Shown here: in pieces, positions 34,746 to 43,341 of the stretch | Layout of the letters: every line of letters starts with the position of its first letter | How positions within the stretch are numbered: the stretch's first letter is position 1 | Assembly: GCF_044904605.1 (NCBI RefSeq) | Contig: NZ_JADIKI010000022.1 | Location: 248,001-312,000 of the forward strand | Direction: 5' to 3' | Length of the DNA: 64,000 bases | Source of the DNA: Dyella_B humi | Lineage (GTDB): Bacteria; Pseudomonadota; Gammaproteobacteria; Xanthomonadales; Rhodanobacteraceae | Made by a program: the position numbers and the translations under genes | The notes under the pieces: model-generated | The model's database searches: none | Seen by the model: the letters and a program-made list of their open reading frames with translations, nothing else | What the model was told of the DNA's origin: nothing

Positions 34746-36638
34746 ATGAGTGATTTTCCACGCTGGAGATACTTTCTGGTCGCCATCGTACTGGTGCTGG
34801 GCACCCTGTACGCATTGCCAAACGTGTATCCACCGCTGCAGGCCGTGCAAGTCACGCCCAGCCAGGGCGCGTCGCTCGATCCGACGGTGCAGCAGAAGGT
34901 TGTTTCCGCGCTGCAGGCGGCCAAGCTTCCCTACGTCAACGAAAGCCTCAAGCATGACGCCAGTCGCGGCGATTACATGGTGGTCGGCTTCACCAACGGC
35001 GACCTGCAGAAGAGCGCGGCCGATGCGCTGAAGGCAGCCTTGGGCGAAAACTACAACATCGGATTCAACCTGGAATCCACCGTGCCGCGCTGGCTCAACG
35101 CCATCGGCGGCCGCGCCATGCCGCTGGGCCTGGACCTGCAGGGCGGTGTGCGTTTCCTGATGGCGGTCGACCAGAACGACATCATCGACCGACAGGAAAA
35201 TCGCTACACCCAAGACATCACCGCGTTGCTCAAGGACAAGAAGATCTCCTTCGTCTCCGTGGCGCGCAATGCCACGCGCGGGCAGGGCGTGATCGTGGTG
35301 CTCGGCTCCACCGCCGACCGTTCCGCGGCCAGCGATGCGATCGCCGCCGAGTACACCGATCTTGCCGTGACGGACGGCGCCAGCACCGGCGATCGCTTCG
35401 TACTCAATGCCATCATCAAACCGGACAAGCTGCGCGATCTGCAGGTCAATGCGATCCGTCAGAACCTCGCTACGCTGGGCAACCGCATCAACGCGCTGGG
35501 CGTGTCGGAGCCGGTGATCCAGGCGCAGGGCGAGGACCACATTTCGGTGGAATTGGCCGGTGTGCAGGATCCGGCCGAAGCGAAGAAGGTGATCGGTGCG
35601 ACGGCCACGCTGCAATATGTCGCCGGCCTGGGCGACGCGCGCGACCCCGCCGTGCAGGACGCAGTGAAGACCGGCAACGTTCCGCCGGATGCGCACCTGT
35701 ATTTAGGCTCGCACGGTGAGCCGTACCTGGTCAGCAAGAACATTATCGCCAGCGGTGACGAACTGGTGGATGCGGCCTCCGGCAACGATTCGCAAAGCGG
35801 CTCGCCGATGGTAAGCGTGACGCTGAATTCGGCTGGCGCAGCCAAGATGCTGGACTTCACGCGCGAAAACGTCGGCAAGCCGATGGCGGTGGTGTACGTG
35901 GAAAGCACCACCGACACCAAGGTCGTGGACGGCAAGGAAGTGCGCACGCCCAAGACCACGTATACGGTGATCAACTACGCCACCATCAATGGCGTCTTCA
36001 GCAACAAGTTCCAGACCACTGGCTTGGCCAGCACGAAGGCTGCGTCGGAGCTGGCGCTGATGCTGAAAGGTGGCTCGCTCGCCGCACGCATGGATATCGT
36101 GCAGGAAGGCGTGATCGGTCCCAGCCTCGGCCAGGACAACATCGACAAGGGCCTCAAGGCGGTGCTGCTCGGTCTTGCCCTAGTGCTGGTGGCGGCGGCG
36201 ATTTACTACAAGCTGTTTGGACTGGTGGCGGACATCGCGCTGTTCTTCAACCTGGTGATCCTGGTGGCGGTAATGTCGATGATCGGCGTCACGCTCACCA
36301 TGCCGGGCATTGCCGGTATCGTGCTGACGCTGGGCATGGCGATCGACGCCAACGTGCTAATCTGCGAACGCGTGCGCGAAGAATTGCGTAACGGCTCCAC
36401 GCCGCTGGCGGCGATCCGCGCCGGTTACGAAAAAGCCTGGGCGACCATTCTCGACGCCAACGTCACCCACCTTATCGCCGCGCTGGCGCTGACCACGATG
36501 GGTTCCGGCCCGATCAAAGGCTTCGGCGTTACGCTGCTGATCGGTATCCTCACCTCGATGTTCACCTCGGTAACGGTTACCCACGCGATCACCGCGCTGA
36601 TCCACGGCGGCCGCAAGCTCAAGACGCTGTCGGTGTAA
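34746..36638 (+). CDS. secD: Protein translocase subunit SecD
   Basis: About 630 residues. N-terminal helix, large periplasmic P1 domain with the GLDLQGGVRFLM motif, then five more helices near the C-terminus (about 455-615), with the proton-path region LFFNLVILVAVMSMIGVTLTMPG (motif TLTMPGIAGIVLTLGMAIDANV). With SecF, uses the proton gradient to complete export. A start at 34737 is equally open; AAGG lies before 34746. Confidence 0.97.
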   Translation: MSDFPRWRYFLVAIVLVLGTLYALPNVYPPLQAVQVTPSQGASLDPTVQQKVVSALQAAKLPYVNESLKHDASRGDYMVVGFTNGDLQKSAADALKAALGENYNIGFNLESTVPRWLNAIGGRAMPLGLDLQGGVRFLMAVDQNDIIDRQENRYTQDITALLKDKKISFVSVARNATRGQGVIVVLGSTADRSAASDAIAAEYTDLAVTDGASTGDRFVLNAIIKPDKLRDLQVNAIRQNLATLGNRINALGVSEPVIQAQGEDHISVELAGVQDPAEAKKVIGATATLQYVAGLGDARDPAVQDAVKTGNVPPDAHLYLGSHGEPYLVSKNIIASGDELVDAASGNDSQSGSPMVSVTLNSAGAAKMLDFTRENVGKPMAVVYVESTTDTKVVDGKEVRTPKTTYTVINYATINGVFSNKFQTTGLASTKAASELALMLKGGSLAARMDIVQEGVIGPSLGQDNIDKGLKAVLLGLALVLVAAAIYYKLFGLVADIALFFNLVILVAVMSMIGVTLTMPGIAGIVLTLGMAIDANVLICERVREELRNGSTPLAAIRAGYEKAWATILDANVTHLIAALALTTMGSGPIKGFGVTLLIGILTSMFTSVTVTHAITALIHGGRKLKTLSV

Positions 36639-36650
36639 TCGGAGACGCTC

Positions 36651-37616
36651 ATGGAAATTTTCAGCCACAACAGCAACGTCCACTTCCTGGGTCTCCGCAA
36701 GATCAGCATCGGTATTGCGATTTTGCTGATGGTCGCCTCGATCGCTCTGCTCGCGACGCGCAGTCTGAACTACGGGCTGGACTTCACCGGCGGCGTGAGC
36801 GTGGATGTCACCTACGACAATCCCGTGTCGGTCGAGGATGTCCGCAGTGCTTTGGACAAGGGGGGCATCGAAAACGCCACCGTGCAGAGCGTCGGCGGCA
36901 CCCGTCAGGTGTCCCTCCGCTTTCAGCCGAAGGACGATAAGCACAATGTGCAGCAAGAGGGCAAATCTCCCAATCTCGACCTGATTTCGAACGACGTTGC
37001 CAAGTCCCTGCAGACCGCACGTCCCGACGCCAAGATCGCCGGCAAGAACTATGTCGGCCCGCAGGTGGGTGAACAGTTGCGTAGCGATGGTGTCACGGCA
37101 GCGATCTTCGTGATTATCGGCATCGGCCTGTATCTGTGGATTCGCTTCGAGCGCCGCTTTGCAATCGCCGCGCTCGCCACCGAAGTGCATGACGTGCTGG
37201 TCACCCTGGGCGTGATCTCGCTAGTGCAGCGCGAATTCGACCTTACCGTGCTGGCCTCGGTGTTGGCGGTGATCGGCTACTCGATCAACGACAAGGTGGT
37301 GGTGTTCGACCGTATCCGCGAATTGTTCCGCTCATCGCGCAAGGCCGATCCGGAAGAAGTGCTGAACCGCTCGATCAACAGCACGCTGTCGCGAACCATC
37401 ATCACCTCGCTGTTCACCAGTATCGCGATGGCGGCGCTGTATTTCTTCGGTGGTCCGTCGGTGCACGGTTTTGCGGTGACCATGCTGATCGGTATTCTGG
37501 TCGGTACGCTGTCATCGATCTTCGTGGCCAGCCCAATTCTGCTGTGGCTGGGCGTGTCCAAGAAGGACCTGATGCCGGTGAGCAAGGAAAATCCGGAGCT
37601 GGCACGCCGTCCGTAA
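36651..37616 (+). CDS. secF: Protein translocase subunit SecF
   Basis: 321 residues, six membrane helices. Seen: LNYGLDFTGGVSVDVTYD, the conserved QREFDLTVLASVLAVIGYSINDKVVVFDRIRE (motif GYSINDKVVVFDRIRE), and NRSINSTLSRTIITS. Starts 12 nt after secD and forms the SecDF complex. Followed by a strong terminator. Confidence 0.97.
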   Translation: MEIFSHNSNVHFLGLRKISIGIAILLMVASIALLATRSLNYGLDFTGGVSVDVTYDNPVSVEDVRSALDKGGIENATVQSVGGTRQVSLRFQPKDDKHNVQQEGKSPNLDLISNDVAKSLQTARPDAKIAGKNYVGPQVGEQLRSDGVTAAIFVIIGIGLYLWIRFERRFAIAALATEVHDVLVTLGVISLVQREFDLTVLASVLAVIGYSINDKVVVFDRIRELFRSSRKADPEEVLNRSINSTLSRTIITSLFTSIAMAALYFFGGPSVHGFAVTMLIGILVGTLSSIFVASPILLWLGVSKKDLMPVSKENPELARRP

Positions 37617-37635
37617 CTCCTCATGATCTGTGTGT

Positions 37636-37668
37636 ACAAACGGCCCGGACTTCCGGGCCGTTTGTGTT
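37636..37668 (+). terminator. Terminator after secF
   Basis: CAAACGGCCCGG (37637-37648) pairs with CCGGGCCGTTTG (37653-37664) around ACTT, then TGTTTG. It closes the queA-secF cluster. Confidence 0.85.
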
Positions 37669-37691
37669 TGCCGCGTAGGTTTTGTTTTTTG

Positions 37692-37730
37692 TTGTCACGC
37701 AGCTGACGTATACGGTCAGCGAGGTGACAA
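37692..37730. promoter_or_regulatory. 39-nt extended imperfect palindrome upstream of motA
   Basis: Nested inverted repeats: outer TTGTCAC (37692-37698) with GTGACAA (37724-37730), inner GCTGAC (37702-37707) with GTCAGC (37715-37720). Lies about 45 bp upstream of the sigma-28-type promoter of motAB and has no T-run downstream, so a regulator-binding site fits better than a terminator. Confidence 0.5.
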
Positions 37731-37774
37731 AAATTTGCGCTTGATCTGCATCACAAAGCGCGCATTTTTCCATC

Positions 37775-37801
37775 TCAATTTCGGACGCCATCGGTCGATA
37801 A
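37775..37801 (+). promoter_or_regulatory. Sigma-28 (FliA) promoter of motAB
   Basis: TCAA (37775-37778), a 15-nt spacer, GTCGATAA (37794-37801), against the FliA consensus TAAA-N15-GCCGATAA. Seven of eight -10 bases match, spacing is exact, and motA begins 37 nt downstream. Places motAB in the late flagellar regulon. Confidence 0.75.
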
Positions 37802-37837
37802 ACAGGGGAAGACATTGCTGTCCTGAATGGAGTCCCC

Positions 37838-38710
37838 ATGCTTGTCCTGATCGGTTCCCTTGTGGTGCTTTCCTGCGTGCTGGGCGGGTATCTGCTTTCG
37901 CATGGTCACATCCTTGCACTATGGCAGCCGAGCGAGCTCATGATCATCGGCGGAGGCGCCATCGGCGCGTTCCTGTCGGCCAACCCATTGAAGATTGTGA
38001 AGGGCGCGCTGCAGAACGTCGTCGCGCTGTTCAAAGGGCCGACGTATCGCAAGCAGGATTTCGTTGACCTGCTGGCACTGCTGTACGACATCTTCGGCGT
38101 GATGCGCAAGCAAGGCCTGCTCGGCCTGGAATCGCATATCGAAGATCCGCAGTCGAGTCCGATATTCACCGCCTATCCGCGCCTGGTGAAAGAACACAAC
38201 CTAATCGAATTCACCACCGATTGTTTGCGATTGATGGTGGGCGGTAACATGAATCCGCACGAGCTGGAGCAATTGCTGGAAGTGGAGCTGGAAACCCACC
38301 AGCACGAAGCGGAAGCGCCCGCATTGGCGGTGATGAAATTGGCCGATGCCTTGCCGGGCTTCGGCATTGTGGCGGCGGTACTCGGCATCGTTACCACCAT
38401 GTCGCAGCTTGGCGGCGATACTTCGCAGATCGGCGAACACATTGCCGGCGCGCTAGTGGGAACGTTCCTGGGCATTCTGCTGTGTTACGGCTTCGTCGGC
38501 CCGCTGGGCGCGGCAATGGAAAGCCGCGTGCAGGAGGACGGCCGCGCGTTCGAATGCGTGAAGGTCGCGTTGCTTGCCTGCTTGCGCGGTTACAACCCAA
38601 AGGTGTCGGTGGAATTCGCACGTAAGACCTTGTCGCCGCAGATGCGGCCCAACTTCCAGGATTTTGAGGAGCACCTCAAGGACGCGACCCGCGCGGGGGC
38701 GGCGGCGTGA
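37838..38710 (+). CDS. motA: Flagellar motor stator protein MotA
   Basis: 290 residues with four membrane helices (about 2-20, 33-50, 170-190, 200-225). Proton-channel stator component of the flagellar motor with MotB. Seen: GGAIGAFLSANP, the cytoplasmic loop with RKQGLLGLESHIEDP, and the helix-3/4 motifs ADALPGFGIVAAVLGIV and GALVGTFLGILLCYGFVGP. Behind a FliA-type promoter. Overlaps motB by 4 bp. Confidence 0.94.
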   Translation: MLVLIGSLVVLSCVLGGYLLSHGHILALWQPSELMIIGGGAIGAFLSANPLKIVKGALQNVVALFKGPTYRKQDFVDLLALLYDIFGVMRKQGLLGLESHIEDPQSSPIFTAYPRLVKEHNLIEFTTDCLRLMVGGNMNPHELEQLLEVELETHQHEAEAPALAVMKLADALPGFGIVAAVLGIVTTMSQLGGDTSQIGEHIAGALVGTFLGILLCYGFVGPLGAAMESRVQEDGRAFECVKVALLACLRGYNPKVSVEFARKTLSPQMRPNFQDFEEHLKDATRAGAAA

Positions 38711-39639
38711 GCGAACAAGATCGCGACATGCTGATCGTGGTGCGTCGGGCGCGGCGCAAAAAACACGGTCATCACGGTGGTGCGTGGAAAGTGGCATATG
38801 CCGACTTTGTCACGGCGATGATGGCGTTCTTCCTGGTGATGTGGCTGATCGGCGTGGGCACGCGCCAGCAGCGCGCGGCCATCGCCGAATACTTCAAGAA
38901 TCCCAGCATGGTGCAAGGCAATGCGACGATTGCGCCGCCCGGCAAGATCGGTCCGGGCGGAGCGAGCGACAGCATGATCAAGCTGGGTGGTGCGATGGAC
39001 ATGCCGCATGGCCCCGGCAAGGATCGCCGCGCTGCTTCGCGCGCGGATGCGGCGGACGTGGAAAAGCAGGCGCGCGAACATGAAAAGCAGCGACTGGAAA
39101 ACCTGATGCAGCAATTGCGCGCCGCCATCGAGAAAAGTCAGGCGCTGGAACCCTTCAAGGATCAATTGCTACTCGACATTACGCCCGAAGGTTTACGCAT
39201 CCAGATTGTCGACAAACAGAACCGGCCGATGTTCGATACCGGCAGCGCGACACTCGAGCCCTACACCGTGGCGATATTGCACGAACTGGCGGGCTTCATC
39301 GACCAGGCGCCGAACAAGGTCAGCATCTCCGGGCATACCGACGACGCGCCATACAGCGGCGAAAGCCATTACAGCAATTGGGAGCTCTCCGCCGATCGCG
39401 CCAACGCCGCGCGGCGTGCATTGCTGGGCGGCGGTTTGATGGAAGACAAGATCGCACGCGTCGTCGGGTTGGCCGCCTCCGTGCCATTCGACAAGGCCAA
39501 CCCCAGTAATCCGATCAATCGGCGCATCAGCATTATCATGATGACCAAGCAGGCACAGGATGCGGCGCTGTTGCAGGAGCAGGCGGATGCTGCGCCGGTG
39601 CCATCTTTGCCCGCTACGGGTACACCAAACGCGCCATAG
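38707..39639 (+). CDS. motB: Flagellar motor stator protein MotB
   Basis: 310 residues. Short cytoplasmic N-terminus, one membrane helix with the proton-carrying Asp33 (AYADFVTAMMAFFLVMWL), a linker and plug region with coiled coil (about 115-150), then an OmpA-like peptidoglycan-binding domain (about 160-290: FDTGSATLEPYT, SISGHTDDAPYSG, WELSADRANAARR). GTG start at 38707 inside the GTGA overlap with motA. Anchors the stator to the cell wall. Confidence 0.95.
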   Translation: MSEQDRDMLIVVRRARRKKHGHHGGAWKVAYADFVTAMMAFFLVMWLIGVGTRQQRAAIAEYFKNPSMVQGNATIAPPGKIGPGGASDSMIKLGGAMDMPHGPGKDRRAASRADAADVEKQAREHEKQRLENLMQQLRAAIEKSQALEPFKDQLLLDITPEGLRIQIVDKQNRPMFDTGSATLEPYTVAILHELAGFIDQAPNKVSISGHTDDAPYSGESHYSNWELSADRANAARRALLGGGLMEDKIARVVGLAASVPFDKANPSNPINRRISIIMMTKQAQDAALLQEQADAAPVPSLPATGTPNAP

Positions 39640-39664
39640 GTTGGGGTGATAACCCCAACTTTGC
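39640..39664 (+). terminator. Terminator-like hairpin after motB
   Basis: GTTGGGGT (39640-39647), GATA, ACCCCAAC (39652-39659), then TTTGCC. Starts immediately after the motB stop. Also resembles the GTAGG/TTGGGGT repeat class at 51097-51184. Confidence 0.65.
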
Positions 39665-39777
39665 CATGCGTGGTTTTACGTTGAGGTTTGCGTATTTGGG
39701 TTCGGCCATGCTTCGCCCCAAACTCCATTCTGGATGGCTGTGATGCTCATGGTTCCAGCAACTCTGACTTACAACCA

Positions 39778-40875
39778 TCAAGGAAGTATTACATTCGCTA
39801 GCGTTGCTGATATTCCTGGCCCCGCGCTGTTAATTGCCCACAGGGTAATGGTGTAGTTGCCTGATGAAAGCCCATCAAAAACGATTTGAGTTGTCTGATT
39901 GTTTCCGGGGAGGGAGAAAAACTTTGGGTCACCGCCCGACGTTGGCTGAGCAATGCCTACGTACTCGAAAATCGGCGCTTCTTTCGTATCTGAGGGTGGC
40001 TTGAAGTTAATGACAGCTTTACCCTTTGCAGGAGGTGAGGCTTGCTCAAGCGAAGTCGGAGCGCCAAGGCCCAAAGCAGAAACAGCATCGCGCTGACTCG
40101 TTGCAATAGCTGCTGCCGTGCCGGTCTGATTGCTGAGTACCGCCAAGGCATTTGAAAGCGAGCCGGCGTTTGCGTATCTCATGACGTCGCGCGAAGCCAT
40201 GACCAGGGTGTACTGGTCCGCATCCTGCTTCAATCCAGTAATGATCTGGCTGTCGATTTTTTCTCGTTGAGCTTCAATGGCTGCAAACAGCACAGGAGCC
40301 ATTTGATTTGCAAGAACGTTCTTGTCGAAAGAAGAGTCAAAGGTGCTCAATGTCGCGGCAACTACCGCTGCCGCTGTTTTGCCAATCGGTGCAGTCAAGC
40401 CAGCAGATGCAGCTGCTACGCCCGCTGTAGCCGTTTCTACGGTCATCTTTGTCTCATCATCGTTGCTAAGAAATCCATTTTTATAACCCCACCACAATAC
40501 GTCGATGTCCCGCATCAATATTTGTACCCACTGATCGCGATAAGCTTTCTTGTACGGGTCTCCTGGGAGGGAAGCATAATATTTTCGCTCCAAAACATTT
40601 AGCTGGGCTATGTCGATGCAGACCACCTTTGGGAAGTCCTTTTGAATTCTGTACCAATTCCCATAGTGCAAATGATTGCAGTCAGTCACATCTGCTTTGA
40701 ATGAGGTATCAATCGATGATGCGCTAGGTGGCACGCTAATTGATGACGCGCTTGATGGCCCTTCCCATTCATAAGGATGGGCTGGAGAGGTGAGATACAA
40801 TGCCTTGGCGCAGCCAGTTAGCGCGCTAACGATTGCGACAATGAGACTAAATGCAAGAAATTTGCAGCAGTTCAT
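39778..40875 (-). CDS. Predicted lipoprotein with C-terminal Fn3-like domain, function unknown
   Basis: 365 residues. Signal peptide with lipobox (IVSALTGCAKAL), a region rich in Ser/Pro, a middle part (about 60-140) with DCNHLHYGNWYRIQKDFPKVV, a long Ala/Thr-rich helical stretch (about 150-270) and a C-terminal beta-sandwich-like segment (about 285-365; PPSDTKEAPIFEYVGIAQP, SLPGNNQTTQIVFDGLSSG, YTITLWAINSAGPG) that reads like fibronectin type III. The base composition is visibly more AT-rich than neighbours, with AT-rich flanks, which suggests horizontal acquisition. No family recognised with confidence. Confidence 0.78.
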   Translation of the reverse strand: MNCCKFLAFSLIVAIVSALTGCAKALYLTSPAHPYEWEGPSSASSISVPPSASSIDTSFKADVTDCNHLHYGNWYRIQKDFPKVVCIDIAQLNVLERKYYASLPGDPYKKAYRDQWVQILMRDIDVLWWGYKNGFLSNDDETKMTVETATAGVAAASAGLTAPIGKTAAAVVAATLSTFDSSFDKNVLANQMAPVLFAAIEAQREKIDSQIITGLKQDADQYTLVMASRDVMRYANAGSLSNALAVLSNQTGTAAAIATSQRDAVSALGLGAPTSLEQASPPAKGKAVINFKPPSDTKEAPIFEYVGIAQPTSGGDPKFFSLPGNNQTTQIVFDGLSSGNYTITLWAINSAGPGISATLANVILP

Positions 40876-41421
40876 AAGACATCCCCCATGTCGATGAAGT
40901 TGCTTTTGTTGAAATGAACTCGATGGATTACATTGCGATTCAGTTACCTTTGAAAACCGGCGTCTCCGTTTATCGGAGACCGGTTTGACTAAAATGGAAG
41001 TCTGATGCGAAGCGTGTTGCCAGCAGCATTAACGCTTTCCGATCATGTACTGCGATGCTGATGCCATGGGCCGATGTTGGCAGCTAATTGGAATTATTCT
41101 CGGCTAAGTAATGATTGCCGCAGACTGCGGTTGCTTACGGAAGCAGCGGGGTGCAGATAGTGGGTAATGAGCCAGATAAAGCCACATGAATTTCTCCTTG
41201 AACATCAATGTTGCAAGGGGTTACGACTCGCCGAGTCGTAGGGCTTTCAGAAAATTGGAACACGGCATGACGCTTTATGCTTGATCAAAGGCAGGTCAGT
41301 GTCAATAAGTCATGTTATTTCAGGGAATGTTCTCTAGGCAACGGTAATGGCATGAGTGCTGCATGCTGAGGTAAACCAAGGTATCGGGTACGGTATGGCT
41401 TCCAGATCTGTTGCTGGATGT
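40876..41421. other. AT-richer gene-free region
   Basis: 546 bp between the lipoprotein gene and murU. No ORF, RNA gene or clear promoter recognised. Composition is AT-richer than the rest of the window, continuing the lipoprotein gene. The words GAAAACCGGCGTCTCC and GGAGACCGGTTT (about 40953-40986) form an imperfect inverted repeat, perhaps a terminator or transfer scar. Confidence 0.5.
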
Positions 41422-42120
41422 TTATGTTCTCGCATTCAGTGCGGCAAGACGTTCGGGTGCGCCGACATCCGTCCAGGTGCCGCGATGATGACTGCCACGT
41501 ACTAAATCTCGTTCGATCGCATGCAGCAGCAAAGGTGCGAGCTTGAAGCGCGGATGATTACTGTCCAATTCGGTATTGTTACCTATGAAGGTTTGCCAGT
41601 CGTCCAGCAATTCGCGGCGATACATACCGATACCGCTGTAGGTGAGTTTCGTGTCACCTTCGTTGTGCAACTTGCCATGGTCATCGAGTGCAAAGTCACC
41701 CTGAGAATGGTGCTCCGGGTTGTCCACCATCAACAGGTGCGCAACCCCATCCGGCTCAGTCGGCAGCAAACCGAAATCCGCATCCGTCCATACATCGCCG
41801 CTGACCACGAGAAATGGTTCCGGCCCGAGCAAAGGCAGCGCGTGCAGCATGCCGCCGCCGGTTTCCAGCGGCGTAGTGCCTTCGTAGGCGTAACGGATGC
41901 GCACGCCCCAGCGCGAACCGTCACCGAGCGTTTCCGGAAACTGCTCCGCAAGATGGGAGGTGTTGATCACCACGTAGTTCACACCCATCGCCGCGAGCTT
42001 TTCCAGATGCCACACGATCAACGGCTTGCCGTGCACCTGCAGCAGCGGTTTGGGCGTGTGATTGGTTAGCGGACGCATGCGCTCACCCAGGCCAGCGGCG
42101 AAGATCAACGCATGCCTCAT
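41422..42120 (-). CDS. murU: N-acetylmuramate alpha-1-phosphate uridylyltransferase MurU
   Basis: 232 residues. Nucleotidyltransferase fold: the signature FAAGLGERMRPLTNHTPKPLL at the N-terminus (motif GLGERMRPLTNHTPKPL), the metal-binding VVSGDVWTDADF, and VDNPEHHSQGDFAL. Converts MurNAc-1-phosphate to UDP-MurNAc in the cell-wall recycling pathway that bypasses fosfomycin-sensitive synthesis. Overlaps amgK by 4 bp, the usual pair in Pseudomonas and relatives. Confidence 0.92.
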   Translation of the reverse strand: MRHALIFAAGLGERMRPLTNHTPKPLLQVHGKPLIVWHLEKLAAMGVNYVVINTSHLAEQFPETLGDGSRWGVRIRYAYEGTTPLETGGGMLHALPLLGPEPFLVVSGDVWTDADFGLLPTEPDGVAHLLMVDNPEHHSQGDFALDDHGKLHNEGDTKLTYSGIGMYRRELLDDWQTFIGNNTELDSNHPRFKLAPLLLHAIERDLVRGSHHRGTWTDVGAPERLAALNART

Positions 42121-43130
42121 GCGCCGGCTACCTTGGTCAGATCGCGACCCGTCGCATGGCGCTCGATCAGCGCCGCGAAGTCGGCGAGTTCCGGATAACT
42201 ACGCGCGACCGATACCACGTAGTGATACACACGCGGCACGTCGGCGAGGTAGCCGGGTTTACCGTCGCGATACCACAGGCGATAGAACTGGCCGAGCACA
42301 CGCACATGCCGATGCATGCCGGTGAGATCGAACCAGCGCAGGAACTGTTCGCGATTAACGTGCTCGCCAATCATGCAGGCATCGCACAGCCGCTGCCGAT
42401 AAGATTCCACCCATTCCTCCACGCGCTCACGTGGCCATGTGATGTATGCGTCGCGCAACAGTGAAGCGAGGTCGTAGGTGACGGGTCCGGCGAGCGCTCC
42501 TTGGAAATCGATGATGCCGGGATTGTTGCGTTCCACCACCAGCAGATTGCGGCTGTGATAATCACGATGCACGAAACAGCGCGGCTGCTCCTGCGCGTTG
42601 CGGATGATCACGTCGAACGTCGCTTCCAGCACATCCCACTCGCCGCGGTCGGGCGTGTGGCCAAGGTGGCGGCCGAGGAACCATTCCGGCATCACTTCCA
42701 ATCCGCGCACCAGCACGTCGCGATCGAACGGTGGTAGTTCGCGGTAATCCATGTGGGTCTGCATGCGCAACAGCGCATCCATCGCGTCGCTATAGAGGGC
42801 GTCGGCGTTGTGTTCGTTGAGTTCGTGCAGATAAAGCCGCGTGCCGAGATCCTCGATCAGCAGAAACCCTTCTTTGAGATCCCGAGCATGCACGGCCGGC
42901 ACATGCAGGCCGGCGGCAGCGAGTTGTTCTCCGATCTTCAGCCACGGACGCGGATCTTCCTGCGCGGGCGGCGAATCCATCACGATCCAGCTACAGCCGT
43001 CATGATGCGTGCGCCAATAGCTACGGAAGCTCGCGTCTGAGGAGGCGGGTTCGAGTAAGAGCGAGTTGTCGCCAAGCGTTGCACGCGCCCAGGCGAGGCG
43101 GGCTGCGGCGCGGTCGATGGTGCTTTCCAT
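42117..43130 (-). CDS. amgK: Anomeric MurNAc/GlcNAc kinase AmgK
   Basis: About 337 residues, aminoglycoside-phosphotransferase fold. Seen: ASSDASFRSYWRT, WIVMDSPPAQEDPRPW, FLLIEDLGTRLYL, catalytic HRDYHSRNLLV and the metal-binding GIIDFQGALAGPVTYDLASLLRD (motif IDFQGALAGPVTYD). Phosphorylates MurNAc at the anomeric carbon for MurU. A GTG at 43151 would add seven residues; neither start has a clear ribosome site. Confidence 0.92.
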   Translation of the reverse strand: MESTIDRAAARLAWARATLGDNSLLLEPASSDASFRSYWRTHHDGCSWIVMDSPPAQEDPRPWLKIGEQLAAAGLHVPAVHARDLKEGFLLIEDLGTRLYLHELNEHNADALYSDAMDALLRMQTHMDYRELPPFDRDVLVRGLEVMPEWFLGRHLGHTPDRGEWDVLEATFDVIIRNAQEQPRCFVHRDYHSRNLLVVERNNPGIIDFQGALAGPVTYDLASLLRDAYITWPRERVEEWVESYRQRLCDACMIGEHVNREQFLRWFDLTGMHRHVRVLGQFYRLWYRDGKPGYLADVPRVYHYVVSVARSYPELADFAALIERHATGRDLTKVAGA

Positions 43131-43219
43131 GTGGGGATTCGTTGCGGACACACAGAAAGCTTAGAGCTTGCGTGCGCCGAACGCACCGAGCGTAATACTC
43201 AAGCTCGCCGTGACCTGCC

Positions 43220-43243
43220 CCCTCCCCTGCTTGCAGGGGAGGG
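43220..43243. repeat. CCCTCCCCTGC hairpin repeat
   Basis: CCCTCCCCTGC-TT-GCAGGGGAGGG, 11-bp arms, between amgK and amtB. Followed by GGGTACTTGC, the word also found at 19262-19271. Confidence 0.75.
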
Positions 43244-43300
43244 CTGGGGTGGGGTGGGTACTTGCGATGAGCTCTCCCGCAAGTGTTCACCCCCTCCCGG

Positions 43301-43324
43301 CCTCCCCCTGCGAGCAGGGGGAGG
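43301..43324. repeat. CCTCCCCCTGC hairpin repeat
   Basis: CCTCCCCCTGC-GA-GCAGGGGGAGG, 11-bp arms, 18 bp beyond the amtB stop. Sibling of the element at 43220-43243, and could end the glnK-amtB messenger. Confidence 0.75.
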
Positions 43325-43341
43325 AGAAAAGAGCAGTCGCA

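Noticed and set aside
34611..35696. 361-codon minus-strand ORF opposite secD
   Set aside because: Shadow of secD, no domain and no promoter context.
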